Part shown: positions 51,504 to 60,581 of the stretch, in pieces | How the letters are laid out: each line of letters starts with the position of its first letter | Numbering within the stretch: the first letter of the stretch is position 1 | DNA from: an uncultured Porphyromonas sp. | Lineage (GTDB): Bacteria > Bacteroidota > Bacteroidia > Bacteroidales > Porphyromonadaceae | Reading direction: 5' to 3' | Assembly: GCF_938039215.1 (NCBI RefSeq) | Contig: NZ_CALHVI010000019.1 | Location: 30,635 to 94,634, forward strand | DNA: 64,000 nt | The notes under the pieces: generated by a model | The model's database searches: none | What the model saw: only the letters and a program-made list of their open reading frames with translations | Told to the model about the DNA's origin: nothing | Program-made: the position numbers and the translations under genes

Positions 51504-54122
51504 CTAGATACGGAAGGAGGCTGTGACGATCAGCTCTCGAGGACGAAGCGGGACGGCGAAGCTCGAGACCTCCGTAGCGGAGAGATGCGTCACTTGGTAG
51601 GCAGTCTGCCCCCAGAGATTTGCTATCCGTGCCGAGAGCTTGAGACGCTTACTTACGGTCCATCGGGCATCAAGGTCACCGAAGAAAGTATGCTTGTAGC
51701 GCTGTGGGCTGGTCTCATTCATTGAGTGGACGACCTGCAGGCCGAGGAGCCAATTATCACCTAGGGGAAGGGCAGCCTCCAGGCTCTCTCTTAGGGAGAG
51801 GACAGGGGCAAGCTTGGTTAGAGGGTGATGTATCCATGCACTACTTAGCTCAAAGGTGTAGGCCAGCTCCAGCGGAACGAACTTATTACACATCATCGTG
51901 AGACTCGGCTGAAGGATGTTACTCTGGATCGGATAGGTACGCCGTGCCTGTGAGCTGAGGTAACTAGCATGGCTGTACTTCAGCTCAGCGTGCAGACTGA
52001 GTCCGAGCACCGAGATAGTCCTGTCGACCGCCCCCGCTATGGAGAAGGTCTGTCTGTGGTGCATACTATCGATAGGGACACTCACTGTTCGGTCGGAGCT
52101 GTATGTATAATCACGGTAGTAGCCACGGGTCGTCAGAAGATAGTTCAGATGTAGGTAAGCAAAGAAGAGCTCCAAAGGATCACGGTAGGAGAGCCGTAGC
52201 GAGCCCGAGAGACTCTCCTGTGTATAGAGCTTCTCAAGACTCTGGTAATAGAGTCGATAGCCCCTACGCTGCTGGCTAGGGCTGTAGTAGGTATCAAGAT
52301 CTGGACGCTGTGCATAGCCCCCACGTAGCCACAGTTCTCCTCGCTGCCCGATACCCTTCCTTAGGCTGATGAAGGGTGATACACGAAGGCGGGTCGCCTC
52401 GTCATGAATACCCCCGATGTAGAGTGCTTCCCGCTCCAAGGTCATGGGCACTCCAGCCGAAAGATAGAAGCCCTCGGGGCGGTACGTGAAAGAGGCATCT
52501 AGCCCAAGGGCAAGGTCTCGATAGCCTGAAGAGCGAGATAGGCTCGCTTGGGGTGTATCATAGCTTCTAAGGTCTGCCGTAGCGCTGAGTCCCGTGCTGA
52601 GCGACAGAGTACGACCGAAGTGAAAGATCATCGAAGCCCGATGCGTCGAATGGAGCTGGGTGATGCGCCTCATCTCATGGAGAGGCTGGCGAGGGAGAGC
52701 ACCCTCTGTCCATTCCCCACGGAGGATCTCCCCAGCGGTGTAGCCACGGGTGGAGGAAACGAAGTCTAGTAGAGCTCCTCCGAGCGTGAGGGTTGTCTGG
52801 AGCGAAGCCTGTAGCCAAAGAGGCTCTTGTCGGAGCTGTAGAGCATAGCGTCGACTATTGGAGTTCAGCCCCTCCTGCTCATCGGAGCGCCTCCCACCGA
52901 AGGTCAGTTCGCCGAGGAGGTAACGCTTGGGAGCATTGAGCTCGTAGCGAAGGGAGGCATTGTAGTAGTTCGGCCTCTGAGTGATCTGGGAGGCCTCATA
53001 GAGGTCTAAGGGCATCGTGCCGAGGTAATGTCGCTCGCTCTCCGAGCGAAGAAGCCTGCGATCATGATAGCCAGAGACATTGAGCCGAAGGTCGCTGTAC
53101 TGGGTGAGCTTCTGTAGGTCGTTGAAGCCCCAGTTAAAGCTCCGATCATCGAGGTAGCGGTTGATATCTAGTGGAGGACTTTTGGGGGCTGAGGTCTCCA
53201 GCACAGTAGAGGGCAAGGGCACCTGTGGGAGCGGACTCGAAGCATCTATCTGCTGGGCAAAGTCCCCCGAGAGGTCTGTCCCAGTATTATTCCCTTTGAG
53301 GGTTGTGATGAGCTGGTTGGTGCGTCCTGCCTGCATCAGGAAGGTCTTCCCCTCCCAGAGGGGTGGGCGCACACCCGTTCCTGCCATGACCTCTCCGAAG
53401 GGTCGGAAGCGAGAGCCTTTGCTTAGGCGGATATTAAGAGCAGCCTGATCACTCATGGCGAATCCTTGTAAGATACGCTTGTGCTGATTGTGCTCTATGA
53501 TGTCTACCTGCTCGACGGCATCCACAGGGATATTGCGTGAGGCCTGTGTATAGTTGCTTCCCAGAGGATCTTGTCCCTCGATATAGAACTTATTGATCGC
53601 CCTGCCCTGATACTCTATGCGCCCATTCTCCTTGACCTCAATACCAGGGAGTTTCTTGATCACATCCTCGAGGTAGCGATCCTGCTTGCCTGCAAAGGCC
53701 TTGACACGGTAGTGAAGGGTATCACCCCGCATGCGGATCGGGTGAGCCTTGATACGCACCTCCCGTATGGGTGTCGTCGAGGGTTGTAGGCGGATGGTGA
53801 AGGTGTCGCCCAGCTGCTCGCTGATACGTAGTTCCTGCTTCGTATAGCCTAGCAGAGCGAAGGTGATACGCACATCTCGGGGCGAGAGACGGAAGTGAGC
53901 TTCTCCCTTAGTATCGCTCTGAGTAAAGCCCGTGCGCCGTCCTTCGCCGTCCCATACTGAGCACAAGACATCGACGATCGCCTTGCCTGTCTCGGCACTC
54001 ACGATACGGGCGGTCACACGGCATTCCTCGGTCTGTCCCCAAGCTTCCCGCCCTAGGGGAAGGAGGAAGAGGAGGGCAAGGAGCCACCAAAGCGGACGGG
54101 CGAAGCGGACGGACTGTCTCAT
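51504..54122 (-). CDS. TonB-dependent-receptor-like outer-membrane barrel with carboxypeptidase regulatory-like domain
   Basis: 872 residues. A signal peptide (about 1-29) is followed by a carboxypeptidase-regulatory-like beta-sandwich (about 35-110), a plug-like region near 115-240 (RGDTLHYRVKAFAGKQDRYLEDVIKKLPG split around residue 145; KFYIEGQDPLG), and about 600 residues of barrel strands. It lacks the SusC signature. Proteins of this type regularly neighbour GLPGLI genes, as here: the GLPGLI gene lies 36 bp upstream on the same strand. Transport substrate unknown. Confidence 0.82.
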   Translation of the reverse strand: MRQSVRFARPLWWLLALLFLLPLGREAWGQTEECRVTARIVSAETGKAIVDVLCSVWDGEGRRTGFTQSDTKGEAHFRLSPRDVRITFALLGYTKQELRISEQLGDTFTIRLQPSTTPIREVRIKAHPIRMRGDTLHYRVKAFAGKQDRYLEDVIKKLPGIEVKENGRIEYQGRAINKFYIEGQDPLGSNYTQASRNIPVDAVEQVDIIEHNQHKRILQGFAMSDQAALNIRLSKGSRFRPFGEVMAGTGVRPPLWEGKTFLMQAGRTNQLITTLKGNNTGTDLSGDFAQQIDASSPLPQVPLPSTVLETSAPKSPPLDINRYLDDRSFNWGFNDLQKLTQYSDLRLNVSGYHDRRLLRSESERHYLGTMPLDLYEASQITQRPNYYNASLRYELNAPKRYLLGELTFGGRRSDEQEGLNSNSRRYALQLRQEPLWLQASLQTTLTLGGALLDFVSSTRGYTAGEILRGEWTEGALPRQPLHEMRRITQLHSTHRASMIFHFGRTLSLSTGLSATADLRSYDTPQASLSRSSGYRDLALGLDASFTYRPEGFYLSAGVPMTLEREALYIGGIHDEATRLRVSPFISLRKGIGQRGELWLRGGYAQRPDLDTYYSPSQQRRGYRLYYQSLEKLYTQESLSGSLRLSYRDPLELFFAYLHLNYLLTTRGYYRDYTYSSDRTVSVPIDSMHHRQTFSIAGAVDRTISVLGLSLHAELKYSHASYLSSQARRTYPIQSNILQPSLTMMCNKFVPLELAYTFELSSAWIHHPLTKLAPVLSLRESLEAALPLGDNWLLGLQVVHSMNETSPQRYKHTFFGDLDARWTVSKRLKLSARIANLWGQTAYQVTHLSATEVSSFAVPLRPRELIVTASFRI

Positions 54123-54158
54123 GCGAGTGATGAGGGCGAAGCGAGCAAGCGGGAGTTG

Positions 54159-55052
54159 CTACTCCAGCTCGATCGGGTTGTAGGGCTTGGGGGGACGTAC
54201 GGGCTTCTTCCCCTGGACGACGATCTTAGAGGAGGTATAGCCTCCAGGATTAGCCATATACCGACGCTTCGCTTCCAGCAGGCGCTCCCTCGTAGTCTTG
54301 AAATACTCTCTTTCCTTCCGATAGATCATCTCTTCGGCTGGAGCTCGCTCGAAGCCCTGCAAGGTGAAGACATGGTCCCGATCTCGGTCATATATACAGG
54401 CGATGAGTCCGGGTAGACCTCTGAACTTGTACGGCCCATAGCTCAGCGGGATCTCCTCCGTGTACCAAGCCGTATAGTCACGGCCTCGGTAGTGCGTCTG
54501 AGCTCGGTGGCAAGCATAGCCAGCGATAATACTATCCCCAGGGACGAGCTCCCACTGCTGGTGAGGGATAGGCTCCTCGTAGGTAAAGTAATCCATCACG
54601 ATACGATCGAAGCCTTCCACCTTCCCCTCCGCCTGCCGAAAGAGCAGATGACTCCCCGAGAGCGACCTCTTGCCGGCCGAGTAGTAGGCAGGGATGAAGT
54701 CCTCGGGGCGCAGGCCTGCCTTCACCCCATGATCGAGGATCGAGTCCGCCTGCCAGCTCCCATAGTTTAGGTACCGCTGTGCAGTCTCTCCGACCTGCAG
54801 GAGCTGTATCCACTCATGCGAGGGGCTGGGTGTCTTGGCTATGGGATGATACTCAATGCTGTAGTACACTCGGTAGAGGCAGGGCTCGATGACCGTCTTA
54901 GCGATGGTGTCGGTCTTCATGGTCTTGGCTGCTTGGATCATGCTCCCGATGATCGTGCTAGAAGTCTGAACCTGCGCCTCCATCCTCTGCGAACCGAGGA
55001 AGAAGACAGAGAGGAGAATGATGAAGTGTCGCAAGCGAATAGCTGTATCCAT
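54159..55052 (-). CDS. GLPGLI family secreted protein
   Basis: 297 residues from the ATG at 55052, where a signal peptide starts (RLRHFIILLSVFFLGS). An upstream frame to 55154 has no signal features. The family name-giving motif FRGLPGLIACIYDRD is near residue 210. Mature protein is beta-rich and ends in a Pro/Lys-rich tail. Function in this family is unknown; it is Bacteroidota-specific and linked to outer-membrane barrels like the one downstream. Probably periplasmic or exported. Confidence 0.88.
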   Translation of the reverse strand: MDTAIRLRHFIILLSVFFLGSQRMEAQVQTSSTIIGSMIQAAKTMKTDTIAKTVIEPCLYRVYYSIEYHPIAKTPSPSHEWIQLLQVGETAQRYLNYGSWQADSILDHGVKAGLRPEDFIPAYYSAGKRSLSGSHLLFRQAEGKVEGFDRIVMDYFTYEEPIPHQQWELVPGDSIIAGYACHRAQTHYRGRDYTAWYTEEIPLSYGPYKFRGLPGLIACIYDRDRDHVFTLQGFERAPAEEMIYRKEREYFKTTRERLLEAKRRYMANPGGYTSSKIVVQGKKPVRPPKPYNPIELE

Positions 55053-55272
55053 ACGTTCGGTGAAGTTGGGTAATGATCTAAGGGGACATCCCTTAGGCTC
55101 TTCTATGCAAGTGTACAAAGTATTCTCGAGAAACCCAAGCGGGAGGCCAATCAATTGCCTTGCTTCCTATCCCAGAAATGAGAGGTCTCAAGCCTTCGAT
55201 CCGAGGCGAGAGAATCGGAGGGGTCTCTACGGGGCAAATAGCCCCGCTTCGTAGCACTCGCTCGTGACCCCG

Positions 55273-55365
55273 AAAAACGACCTACCGTAGGTCGCCGAAA
55301 AAACCTACTGTAGGTCGTCCGACCGACCCACCGTGGGTCGCAAGGACGACCCACAGTGGGTTTTC
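55273..55365 (-). repeat. Four-palindrome intergenic repeat, copy 5
   Basis: Four palindromes flanked by A-rich start and TTTT end. Orientation as copies 1 and 6. It lies between the divergent GLPGLI and pth genes, reading toward the GLPGLI gene. Confidence 0.9.
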
Positions 55366-55467
55366 TGGAGACCGCACCAGAGTGCAGTCTAAGCACTCCT
55401 TCTAAGTAGCACCTCGAAATTCCGTATCTTCGCACTGCACAACGCTATTGCACGACAAGACAACTCT

Positions 55468-56031
55468 ATGAAATACCTCATCGTAGGCCTTGGGAATATC
55501 GGCGCTGAATATGCTCAGACCCGCCACAACATCGGCTTCCGTGTAGCCGATGCCTTGGCCGAGCGCCTTGGAGTGCGCTTCGAGACGAAGCGCTATGGCG
55601 ACGTGGCTATGGGACGCGTGAAGAATGCCCAGCTCGTCATCCTCAAGCCCTCCACCTATATGAACCTCAGTGGCGAGGCCGTACGCTACTGGATGAGCAC
55701 GGAGAAGATCCCCATCGAGCGCGTGCTGGTCATCGTCGATGATCTAGCCCTGCCCTTCGGTGCCCTCCGACTCAAGAGCAAGGGCAGTGACGCTGGACAC
55801 AACGGGCTGAAGAACATCGCCCAGCTCCTCGGCTCACAGTCCTATGCCCGCCTGCGCTTCGGTATCGGCAACGATTACCCCCAAGGTGCTCAGATCAACT
55901 ATGTCCTCGGAGCCTTCTCTAGCGAAGAGTCTGCCGAACTACCCCAACGTATCGAGACCTTCTGCGATGCTGCCATCGCCTTCTGCCTCGAGGGAATCAG
56001 CTCGACGATGAACCGCTTCAACTCCAAGTGA
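55468..56031 (+). CDS. pth: peptidyl-tRNA hydrolase
   Basis: Recycles peptidyl-tRNA released from ribosomes. 187 residues with GLGNIGAEYAQTRHNIGF (catalytic His near 21), STYMNLSGEAV near 66 (substrate Asn), VIVDDLALPFGALRLK near 90 (Asp) and GSDAGHNGLKNI near 110. Complete and normal length. A near-consensus TATCTTCG lies about 40 bp upstream. ridA follows after 58 bp. Confidence 0.97.
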   Translation: MKYLIVGLGNIGAEYAQTRHNIGFRVADALAERLGVRFETKRYGDVAMGRVKNAQLVILKPSTYMNLSGEAVRYWMSTEKIPIERVLVIVDDLALPFGALRLKSKGSDAGHNGLKNIAQLLGSQSYARLRFGIGNDYPQGAQINYVLGAFSSEESAELPQRIETFCDAAIAFCLEGISSTMNRFNSK

Positions 56032-56089
56032 CCCCAGACAGCATCATTTCATCCTCTAATACTCATCACATAAACAACTCCTCACTCGT

Positions 56090-56467
56090 ATGAAGAAAGT
56101 CATCGCCACCACCCACGCTCCTGCAGCTATCGGCCCCTACAGTCAGGCTATCCTCTCTGGGGACATGCTCTTCGCCTCTGGTCAGCTCGGCATCGACCCC
56201 GCTACGGGCGAATTCCCCGAAGGTGTCACCGCTCAGACCGAACAGGTCTTCCGCAACATCAAGGCCATCCTCGCCGAAGCGGGCTTCACCATCGATCAGG
56301 TCGTCAAGACCACCTGCTTCCTCGCAGACATGGGCGACTTCGCAGCCATGAATGCCGTCTATGAGAAGCAGTTCACAGGCTCCTTCCCTGCTCGCTCGGC
56401 CTTCGCCGTCAAGACCCTTCCCAAGAATGGCCTCGTAGAGATCGAGGTCATCGCCGTACGTAGCTAA
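56090..56467 (+). CDS. ridA: 2-iminobutanoate/2-iminopropanoate deaminase RidA
   Basis: Hydrolyses reactive enamine/imine products of PLP enzymes. 125 residues with the trimer signature IGPYSQAI near the start, a central FRNIKAILAEAG, and the C-terminal FPARSAFAVKTLPKNGLVEIE that has the substrate-binding Arg. Full length. A terminator follows after 31 bp. Confidence 0.95.
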   Translation: MKKVIATTHAPAAIGPYSQAILSGDMLFASGQLGIDPATGEFPEGVTAQTEQVFRNIKAILAEAGFTIDQVVKTTCFLADMGDFAAMNAVYEKQFTGSFPARSAFAVKTLPKNGLVEIEVIAVRS

Positions 56468-56498
56468 GCCCTAGAGCTACGCCCCTTATCCCAACGCA

Positions 56499-56539
56499 CA
56501 GACGGCACACACCTTCCCCAAAGAAGGCTGTGCCGTCTG
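56499..56539 (+). terminator. Intrinsic terminator after ridA
   Basis: A perfect 11-bp stem (CAGACGGCACA with TGTGCCGTCTG), with an inner CCTTC/GAAGG stem. No strong T-run follows. Confidence 0.75.
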
Positions 56540-56576
56540 CCTCATATCTATTCCCTCCTTCACTACCCCACCCTAG

Positions 56577-58394
56577 ATGAAGCCTCGCATCCTCTATCTT
56601 CTTCGGCTGATCCTTGTGCTCCTCGTGAGCTTCCTCCTGCAGAAGCTACTCTTCCTTCTCCTCACTCCTGGTGATGGGGAAACGGGGCTGGGGGATGCGC
56701 TCGCCGTCCTATACCATGGGCTGAGTCTCGACCTATCCGTCCTAGGGTATCTCCTCGTAGTACCGCTCATCCTCCTTGCGCTGAGCTTCCTCCCGAAGCT
56801 CTTCCCCGCAAGGCGAATCCTTCGCCCCTATCACATCCTCGTAGCGCTATTCCTCGGGATCGTGACCGTCGTCGACCTGCGGCTCTATCCCTTCTGGGGC
56901 TTCAAGCTCGATGCGTCGGTCTTCCTCTACCTCGACAGCCCAGGGGAAGCCTTCGCCAGCGTCAGTCTTGGCTTCATCCTCGCTAACCTCCTCCTCATCG
57001 CTCTGTGGTCAGCTCTTATCTTCTTCGCCCTCGGGTGGAGGCTGGAGAAGTCTTGGCCTTCGGTCAAGAAGGGCTGGATCCCTGCCCTCGGGACACTCGT
57101 GCTCCTTGCCCCGACCTTCCTCCTCATCCGAGGCGGAGTGAGCCAAGCTACCGCCAATGTCGGGCAGGTGTACTTCAGCGATCGTCAGTACCTCAATCAC
57201 GCAGCGGTCAACCCCGTCTTTAGCCTCTTCTCTTCGCTGGGGAAGACCGAAGACTTCGGGGCGGAATACAACTTCTACACAGATGCGGAACTTGCCCGCC
57301 TCACCGCCGACCTCTTCCCTGCCGAAGCAGCGAGTCTGGATACCCTACTCACTACTCGCCGACCGAATATCCTCGTCATCATCATGGAGAGCTTCGGCGC
57401 TCGCTACATCGGCTCGCTAGGCGGAATGGCTGAGGTCAGCCCACACTTCGATCGGCTCGCTAAGGAAGGGATCCTCTTCTCCTCCTGCTATGCGAATAGC
57501 TACCGCACCGACCGAGGTGTCCTCTCAACACTTAGCGGTTATCCCAGCTTCCCCACGCACTCCGTGATGAAGCTCCCCGCTAAGAGCCGTAGCCTCTCCG
57601 CCCTGAGTGCCCAGCTGAGGAAGCAAGGCTATTCGACAGATTTCCTCTACGGGGGCGATGCCAACTTCACCAATATGAAGGGGTATCTCCTTGGCTCGGG
57701 CTACCAGCGAGTCACCGATGAGAAGGACCTCGACAAGCGCCTACCTCGCACCAACTGGGGTGTACCCGACGGAGTGACCTTCGACTATCTCTATGAGGAG
57801 ATACTACGCCAGCCGACGGACAAACCTTGGCATAAGGGTTTCTTGACCTTGAGCAGTCATGAGCCCTTCGATGTGCCCTACAAGCGCCTTGCTGAGCCCA
57901 TACCCAATGCCTTTGCCTATCTGGATGAAAGTCTGGGAAAGTTCATCGAGCGTCTGAAGAAGACCCCTCAGTGGAAGAACCTTCTCATCATCTGCCTAGC
58001 GGATCACGGCTTCTCTGACCGAGACAGCGACGACCGCAATAGTACCGCCGTGCATCACATCCCACTCCTCTGGCTAGGTGGAGCTGTGCGCAGTCCTCGT
58101 GTCATCCCCGAGCTCATGAACCAATCCGACCTCGTGGCTACCCTCCTCGCACAGCTTGGTCTCTCCTATCAGGACTTCCCCTTCAGCAGGAACATCCTAG
58201 CTCCAAACTATACGAAGCCCTTTGCCTACTACACCTTCAACGATGGCTTCGGCTTCATCGATCCCACAGGGAGCACCGTCGTGGACAACGTCAGTGGCCG
58301 TGTCCTCGAGGATGTGCCTACCCCTTCGCCACTGCGCCAGAGCCTCGGTCGTGCCCTCCTCCAGCTGACGCACGACGACCTCGCCCGACGCTAA
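56577..58394 (+). CDS. LTA-synthase-like membrane sulfatase (alkaline phosphatase superfamily)
   Basis: 605 residues. About five membrane helices occupy 1-195, followed by a sulfatase-fold domain facing the periplasm. NILVIIMESFGARYIG near 263 gives the first metal ligand, TDRGVLSTLSGYPS near 310 includes the nucleophile Thr, and LADHGFSDRDSDDRN near 470 and VHHIPLLWLGG near 487 complete the metal site. Relatives transfer phosphoglycerol or phosphoethanolamine to envelope glycans; the donor and acceptor here are unknown. It lies between two terminators, so it is a single-gene unit. Confidence 0.88.
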   Translation: MKPRILYLLRLILVLLVSFLLQKLLFLLLTPGDGETGLGDALAVLYHGLSLDLSVLGYLLVVPLILLALSFLPKLFPARRILRPYHILVALFLGIVTVVDLRLYPFWGFKLDASVFLYLDSPGEAFASVSLGFILANLLLIALWSALIFFALGWRLEKSWPSVKKGWIPALGTLVLLAPTFLLIRGGVSQATANVGQVYFSDRQYLNHAAVNPVFSLFSSLGKTEDFGAEYNFYTDAELARLTADLFPAEAASLDTLLTTRRPNILVIIMESFGARYIGSLGGMAEVSPHFDRLAKEGILFSSCYANSYRTDRGVLSTLSGYPSFPTHSVMKLPAKSRSLSALSAQLRKQGYSTDFLYGGDANFTNMKGYLLGSGYQRVTDEKDLDKRLPRTNWGVPDGVTFDYLYEEILRQPTDKPWHKGFLTLSSHEPFDVPYKRLAEPIPNAFAYLDESLGKFIERLKKTPQWKNLLIICLADHGFSDRDSDDRNSTAVHHIPLLWLGGAVRSPRVIPELMNQSDLVATLLAQLGLSYQDFPFSRNILAPNYTKPFAYYTFNDGFGFIDPTGSTVVDNVSGRVLEDVPTPSPLRQSLGRALLQLTHDDLARR

Positions 58395-58419
58395 ACCTCC
58401 GATACGCTAAGCACCAACT

Positions 58420-58468
58420 ACAACAAGGGTCGCACGTCTGCTCACGGCAGGCATGCGACCCTTGTTGT
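58420..58468 (+). terminator. Intrinsic terminator after the sulfatase gene
   Basis: A perfect 15-bp stem (ACAACAAGGGTCGCA with TGCGACCCTTGTTGT), 25 bp after the stop. Confidence 0.88.
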
Positions 58469-58517
58469 ATTCCCCCTCTTCGGAAGGGGCTAGCAGGAAT
58501 AAAGACGGGGGAGCATA

Positions 58518-58747
58518 TAAAATCAGAAAGCGTGTGGCTCGATGCCGAAGCAATCTAACCACACGCCTAATGTAGGTCCTCGGTGATCACACCCTACCAC
58601 ACTACGAACACCAAACGCAATCTTCCCGTAACCCAGAAGGTATGATTCCTAAGAGACCTGGCGGCCGTCTCCCGACGCCCAAGGCAATATGTCATTGTCT
58701 TTGTACTGTGATAACACGACCCATAGGGAGTATTGTTCACGGTAGCG
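58518..58747 (-). ncRNA. Candidate structured small RNA, 6S-like architecture
   Basis: A gene-free unit of about 230 nt on the minus strand, bounded by a consensus promoter (58752-58759) and a strong terminator (58530-58566). Its 5' part CCTATGGGTC (58718-58727) pairs with GACCTACATTAGG (58566-58578). Further in, CAAAGACAAT (58694-58703) pairs with ATTGCGTTTG (58612-58621) except for a 2x2 loop. The two helices are separated by about 14 nt on the 5' side and about 33 nt on the 3' side, forming an asymmetric central bubble, and the apex holds a GC-rich hairpin near 58655-58675. This long-rod-with-bubble plan is that of 6S RNA. It lacks tmRNA, RNase P and SRP RNA landmarks. Family assignment is inference. 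Confidence 0.55.
58530..58566 (-). terminator. Terminator of the small RNA unit
   Basis: On the minus strand an 8-bp stem GCGTGTGG/CCACACGC, extended by GAT/ATC and GC/GC around a TTCG tetraloop, followed by TTTCTGATTTT. Confidence 0.85.
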
Positions 58748-58751
58748 GGTA

Positions 58752-58759
58752 CAAAAGTA
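58752..58759 (-). promoter_or_regulatory. TACTTTTG -7 box of the small RNA unit
   Basis: Exact TAnnTTTG match on the minus strand with an A/T-only patch directly upstream (58756-58774). No ORF lies downstream of it. Confidence 0.65.
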
Positions 58760-59060
58760 AAAAAATTAATTTTAATGCGCCCCTTTTCTTGGTAAGGAGC
58801 CGAGATAAGCCCCCATCCTCAAAGAGAATGATTCTTCGGAGAGATCACCCTCCGCGCTACAAAGAGCCCCAAAGGCGGTACAAGCGTGTCCTCTGGGACT
58901 TCCCAGCGGAGCAGGGCAGGTCGTATCACACTTTTATCCCTTGGACCTCCCAGCTAGACGCAGCTGGAGGGATAGATGAGGTTCGTCCTATTCACCTTAA
59001 GATTAGGAGGCTTCCATCCCATCCCCACCGATACGCAAGGTGTATCAAGAGCAAAAGGCA

Positions 59061-59870
59061 CTACCTCTCGGAGCGAACTCGGATCTGCTGGGATAGGAGG
59101 GTATAGAGCTGAGCGAGTTCGGGCTCTGAAGCCAAGAAGCGCTCATGACGGTGCAGTGTCAGTTCGTCGCCTCGCCGTGCAGGTCCCGTCTGCGCCTCCC
59201 GTGCAGGGAGCTCATGAAGCTTCGCTGTCATCTCATCGATCAGCGGTAGGAGGGCTTTCTCGGGAAGGCCATGTTGGGTCAAGAGCTCCTCGGCGACAGC
59301 AATTAAGTGATTGGAGAAGTTGCAAGCAAAGACCGCTCCGAGATGGAGCACAAGACGTTGCTCGCTCGTCGCACGAGCCACCGAGCGACTAAGCAAACCA
59401 CCTAGCTGAAGGATCCGCCCTTCCGTCTCTGGGTCGGTGGCCTCCACATATAGTGGCACCTCGGTAAAGTCCAGTTTCTTCGCCTTCGAGAAGGTCTGCA
59501 GGGGATAAAGAACACCTGCAGGTCGATACCCACCAGCGAACTCTGCCAAGGAAGTCGAACCCGAGGTATGCACCCAGAGACCTCTTGTTCGCCCAGCAAG
59601 GGCCGCAGCCAAGGAGATCAAGGCATCATCGGGCACAGCAAAGATGTACCAGTCTGCATCAAGATCAAGTTCATCCAGAGATCCAACCGCACTAATCCCT
59701 TCGCCCAGCTCCTCAGCCAGTACCCGAGCCGAACTTCCCCCAGGGCTATAGATCTGAGAGAGGCGCACGGCAGACGAAGCTGAGGCCACAAGTGCTCGCC
59801 CCAGATGCGTCGCCACATTCCCCGCACCAAGCAGGACAAGGCGCTCAGGAGTCTCTTGTTCGGACATCAT
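59061..59870 (-). CDS. Rossmann-fold/DUF2520 protein (P5C-reductase-like)
   Basis: 269 residues. An N-terminal dinucleotide-binding fold has the motif VLLGAGNVATHLGRAL near 11-26. The DUF2520 C-terminal part is all-helical (LHLGAVFACNFSNHLIAVAEELL near 175). The shape resembles pyrroline-5-carboxylate or 6-phosphogluconate dehydrogenases, but the reaction is unknown. Its start region abuts the stop of the nitroreductase upstream, so the two are probably cotranscribed. Downstream a CCTCC(C)AGCT/AGCTGGAGG hairpin at 58946-58970 may end the transcript. Confidence 0.82.
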   Translation of the reverse strand: MMSEQETPERLVLLGAGNVATHLGRALVASASSAVRLSQIYSPGGSSARVLAEELGEGISAVGSLDELDLDADWYIFAVPDDALISLAAALAGRTRGLWVHTSGSTSLAEFAGGYRPAGVLYPLQTFSKAKKLDFTEVPLYVEATDPETEGRILQLGGLLSRSVARATSEQRLVLHLGAVFACNFSNHLIAVAEELLTQHGLPEKALLPLIDEMTAKLHELPAREAQTGPARRGDELTLHRHERFLASEPELAQLYTLLSQQIRVRSER

Positions 59871-60520
59871 TACTTATTAGGGGCCTCAGTCTCCTCGAGT
59901 TCGGGGTAACGCTCGATATGGATCTTCTCCCACTTCAGCGATTCTGTAGGACGTGGAGCAGCGTCGCTTGCCTTATGTCCGATAGCTAGGATGCAGAAGA
60001 CCTCCAGCTGGTAAGGGATCCCAAGGAGATTGCGCACATACTCCGAAGACTCTTGTCCATTCCCCGTGTAGCAGCCGTAGGCATCTGCCCAACAGGAGCC
60101 CAGCCCCAAGGCTTCGGCTTGCAGCTGGATGTAGCCTGCCGCCAGCGAAGCATCAGCGATCCATCGCTCGCACTCCATCGGGGAGCCAAGGATGACGATC
60201 CCCAGAGGCACCTGCTGGAGGAAGAGCGCCCCACTCTCACGCATGTGGCTGAGGCGATCAAGCATCTCACGCTGCTCGATGAGGATGAACTGCGTCGTAT
60301 GCTTATTCTTGGACGAAGGGGCACGAAGTCCCGCTTCCAGCAGGATCTGCACTTCCTCGCCCGTCAGCGGAGTATCGACGAACTTACGGATGGATCGGCG
60401 GGTATAGATCGCAGGGAGCAAGCGGGGCTCATTGCTTTCGTCAAGGAGTTCCTTCCCAAGGTTTTTGATTTCGTCGAGTAGATGTTCGCCTTCATGGCGC
60501 AAGGATTGGTCTTTGGTCAT
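59870..60520 (-). CDS. nitroreductase family flavoprotein
   Basis: 216 residues from the ATG at 60520; the open frame runs on to 60640 but crosses the promoter box at 60544, so the upstream part is excluded. FMN-binding landmarks are the YTRRSIRKF motif near 40, APSSKNKHTTQF near 68, and a GLGSCWADAYG segment near 140. It probably reduces small aromatic or quinone substrates with NAD(P)H as a dimer; substrate unknown. It leads a two-gene operon with the DUF2520 gene. Confidence 0.9.
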   Translation of the reverse strand: MTKDQSLRHEGEHLLDEIKNLGKELLDESNEPRLLPAIYTRRSIRKFVDTPLTGEEVQILLEAGLRAPSSKNKHTTQFILIEQREMLDRLSHMRESGALFLQQVPLGIVILGSPMECERWIADASLAAGYIQLQAEALGLGSCWADAYGCYTGNGQESSEYVRNLLGIPYQLEVFCILAIGHKASDAAPRPTESLKWEKIHIERYPELEETEAPNK

Positions 60521-60543
60521 ATCTGTCAATGTATTTACGGGCA

Positions 60544-60551
60544 CAAAGGTA
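60544..60551 (-). promoter_or_regulatory. TACCTTTG -7 box for the nitroreductase operon
   Basis: Exact consensus on the minus strand, 24 bp before the ATG at 60520. It fixes that start. Confidence 0.7.
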
Positions 60552-60581
60552 CGAAGACTTAGCTCACCGAACCCTAGTCCC

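Noticed and set aside
58642..59106. 154-codon plus-strand frame
   Set aside because: It crosses the small-RNA promoter region antisense and has random-looking composition rich in Arg, Pro and Lys with no domain.
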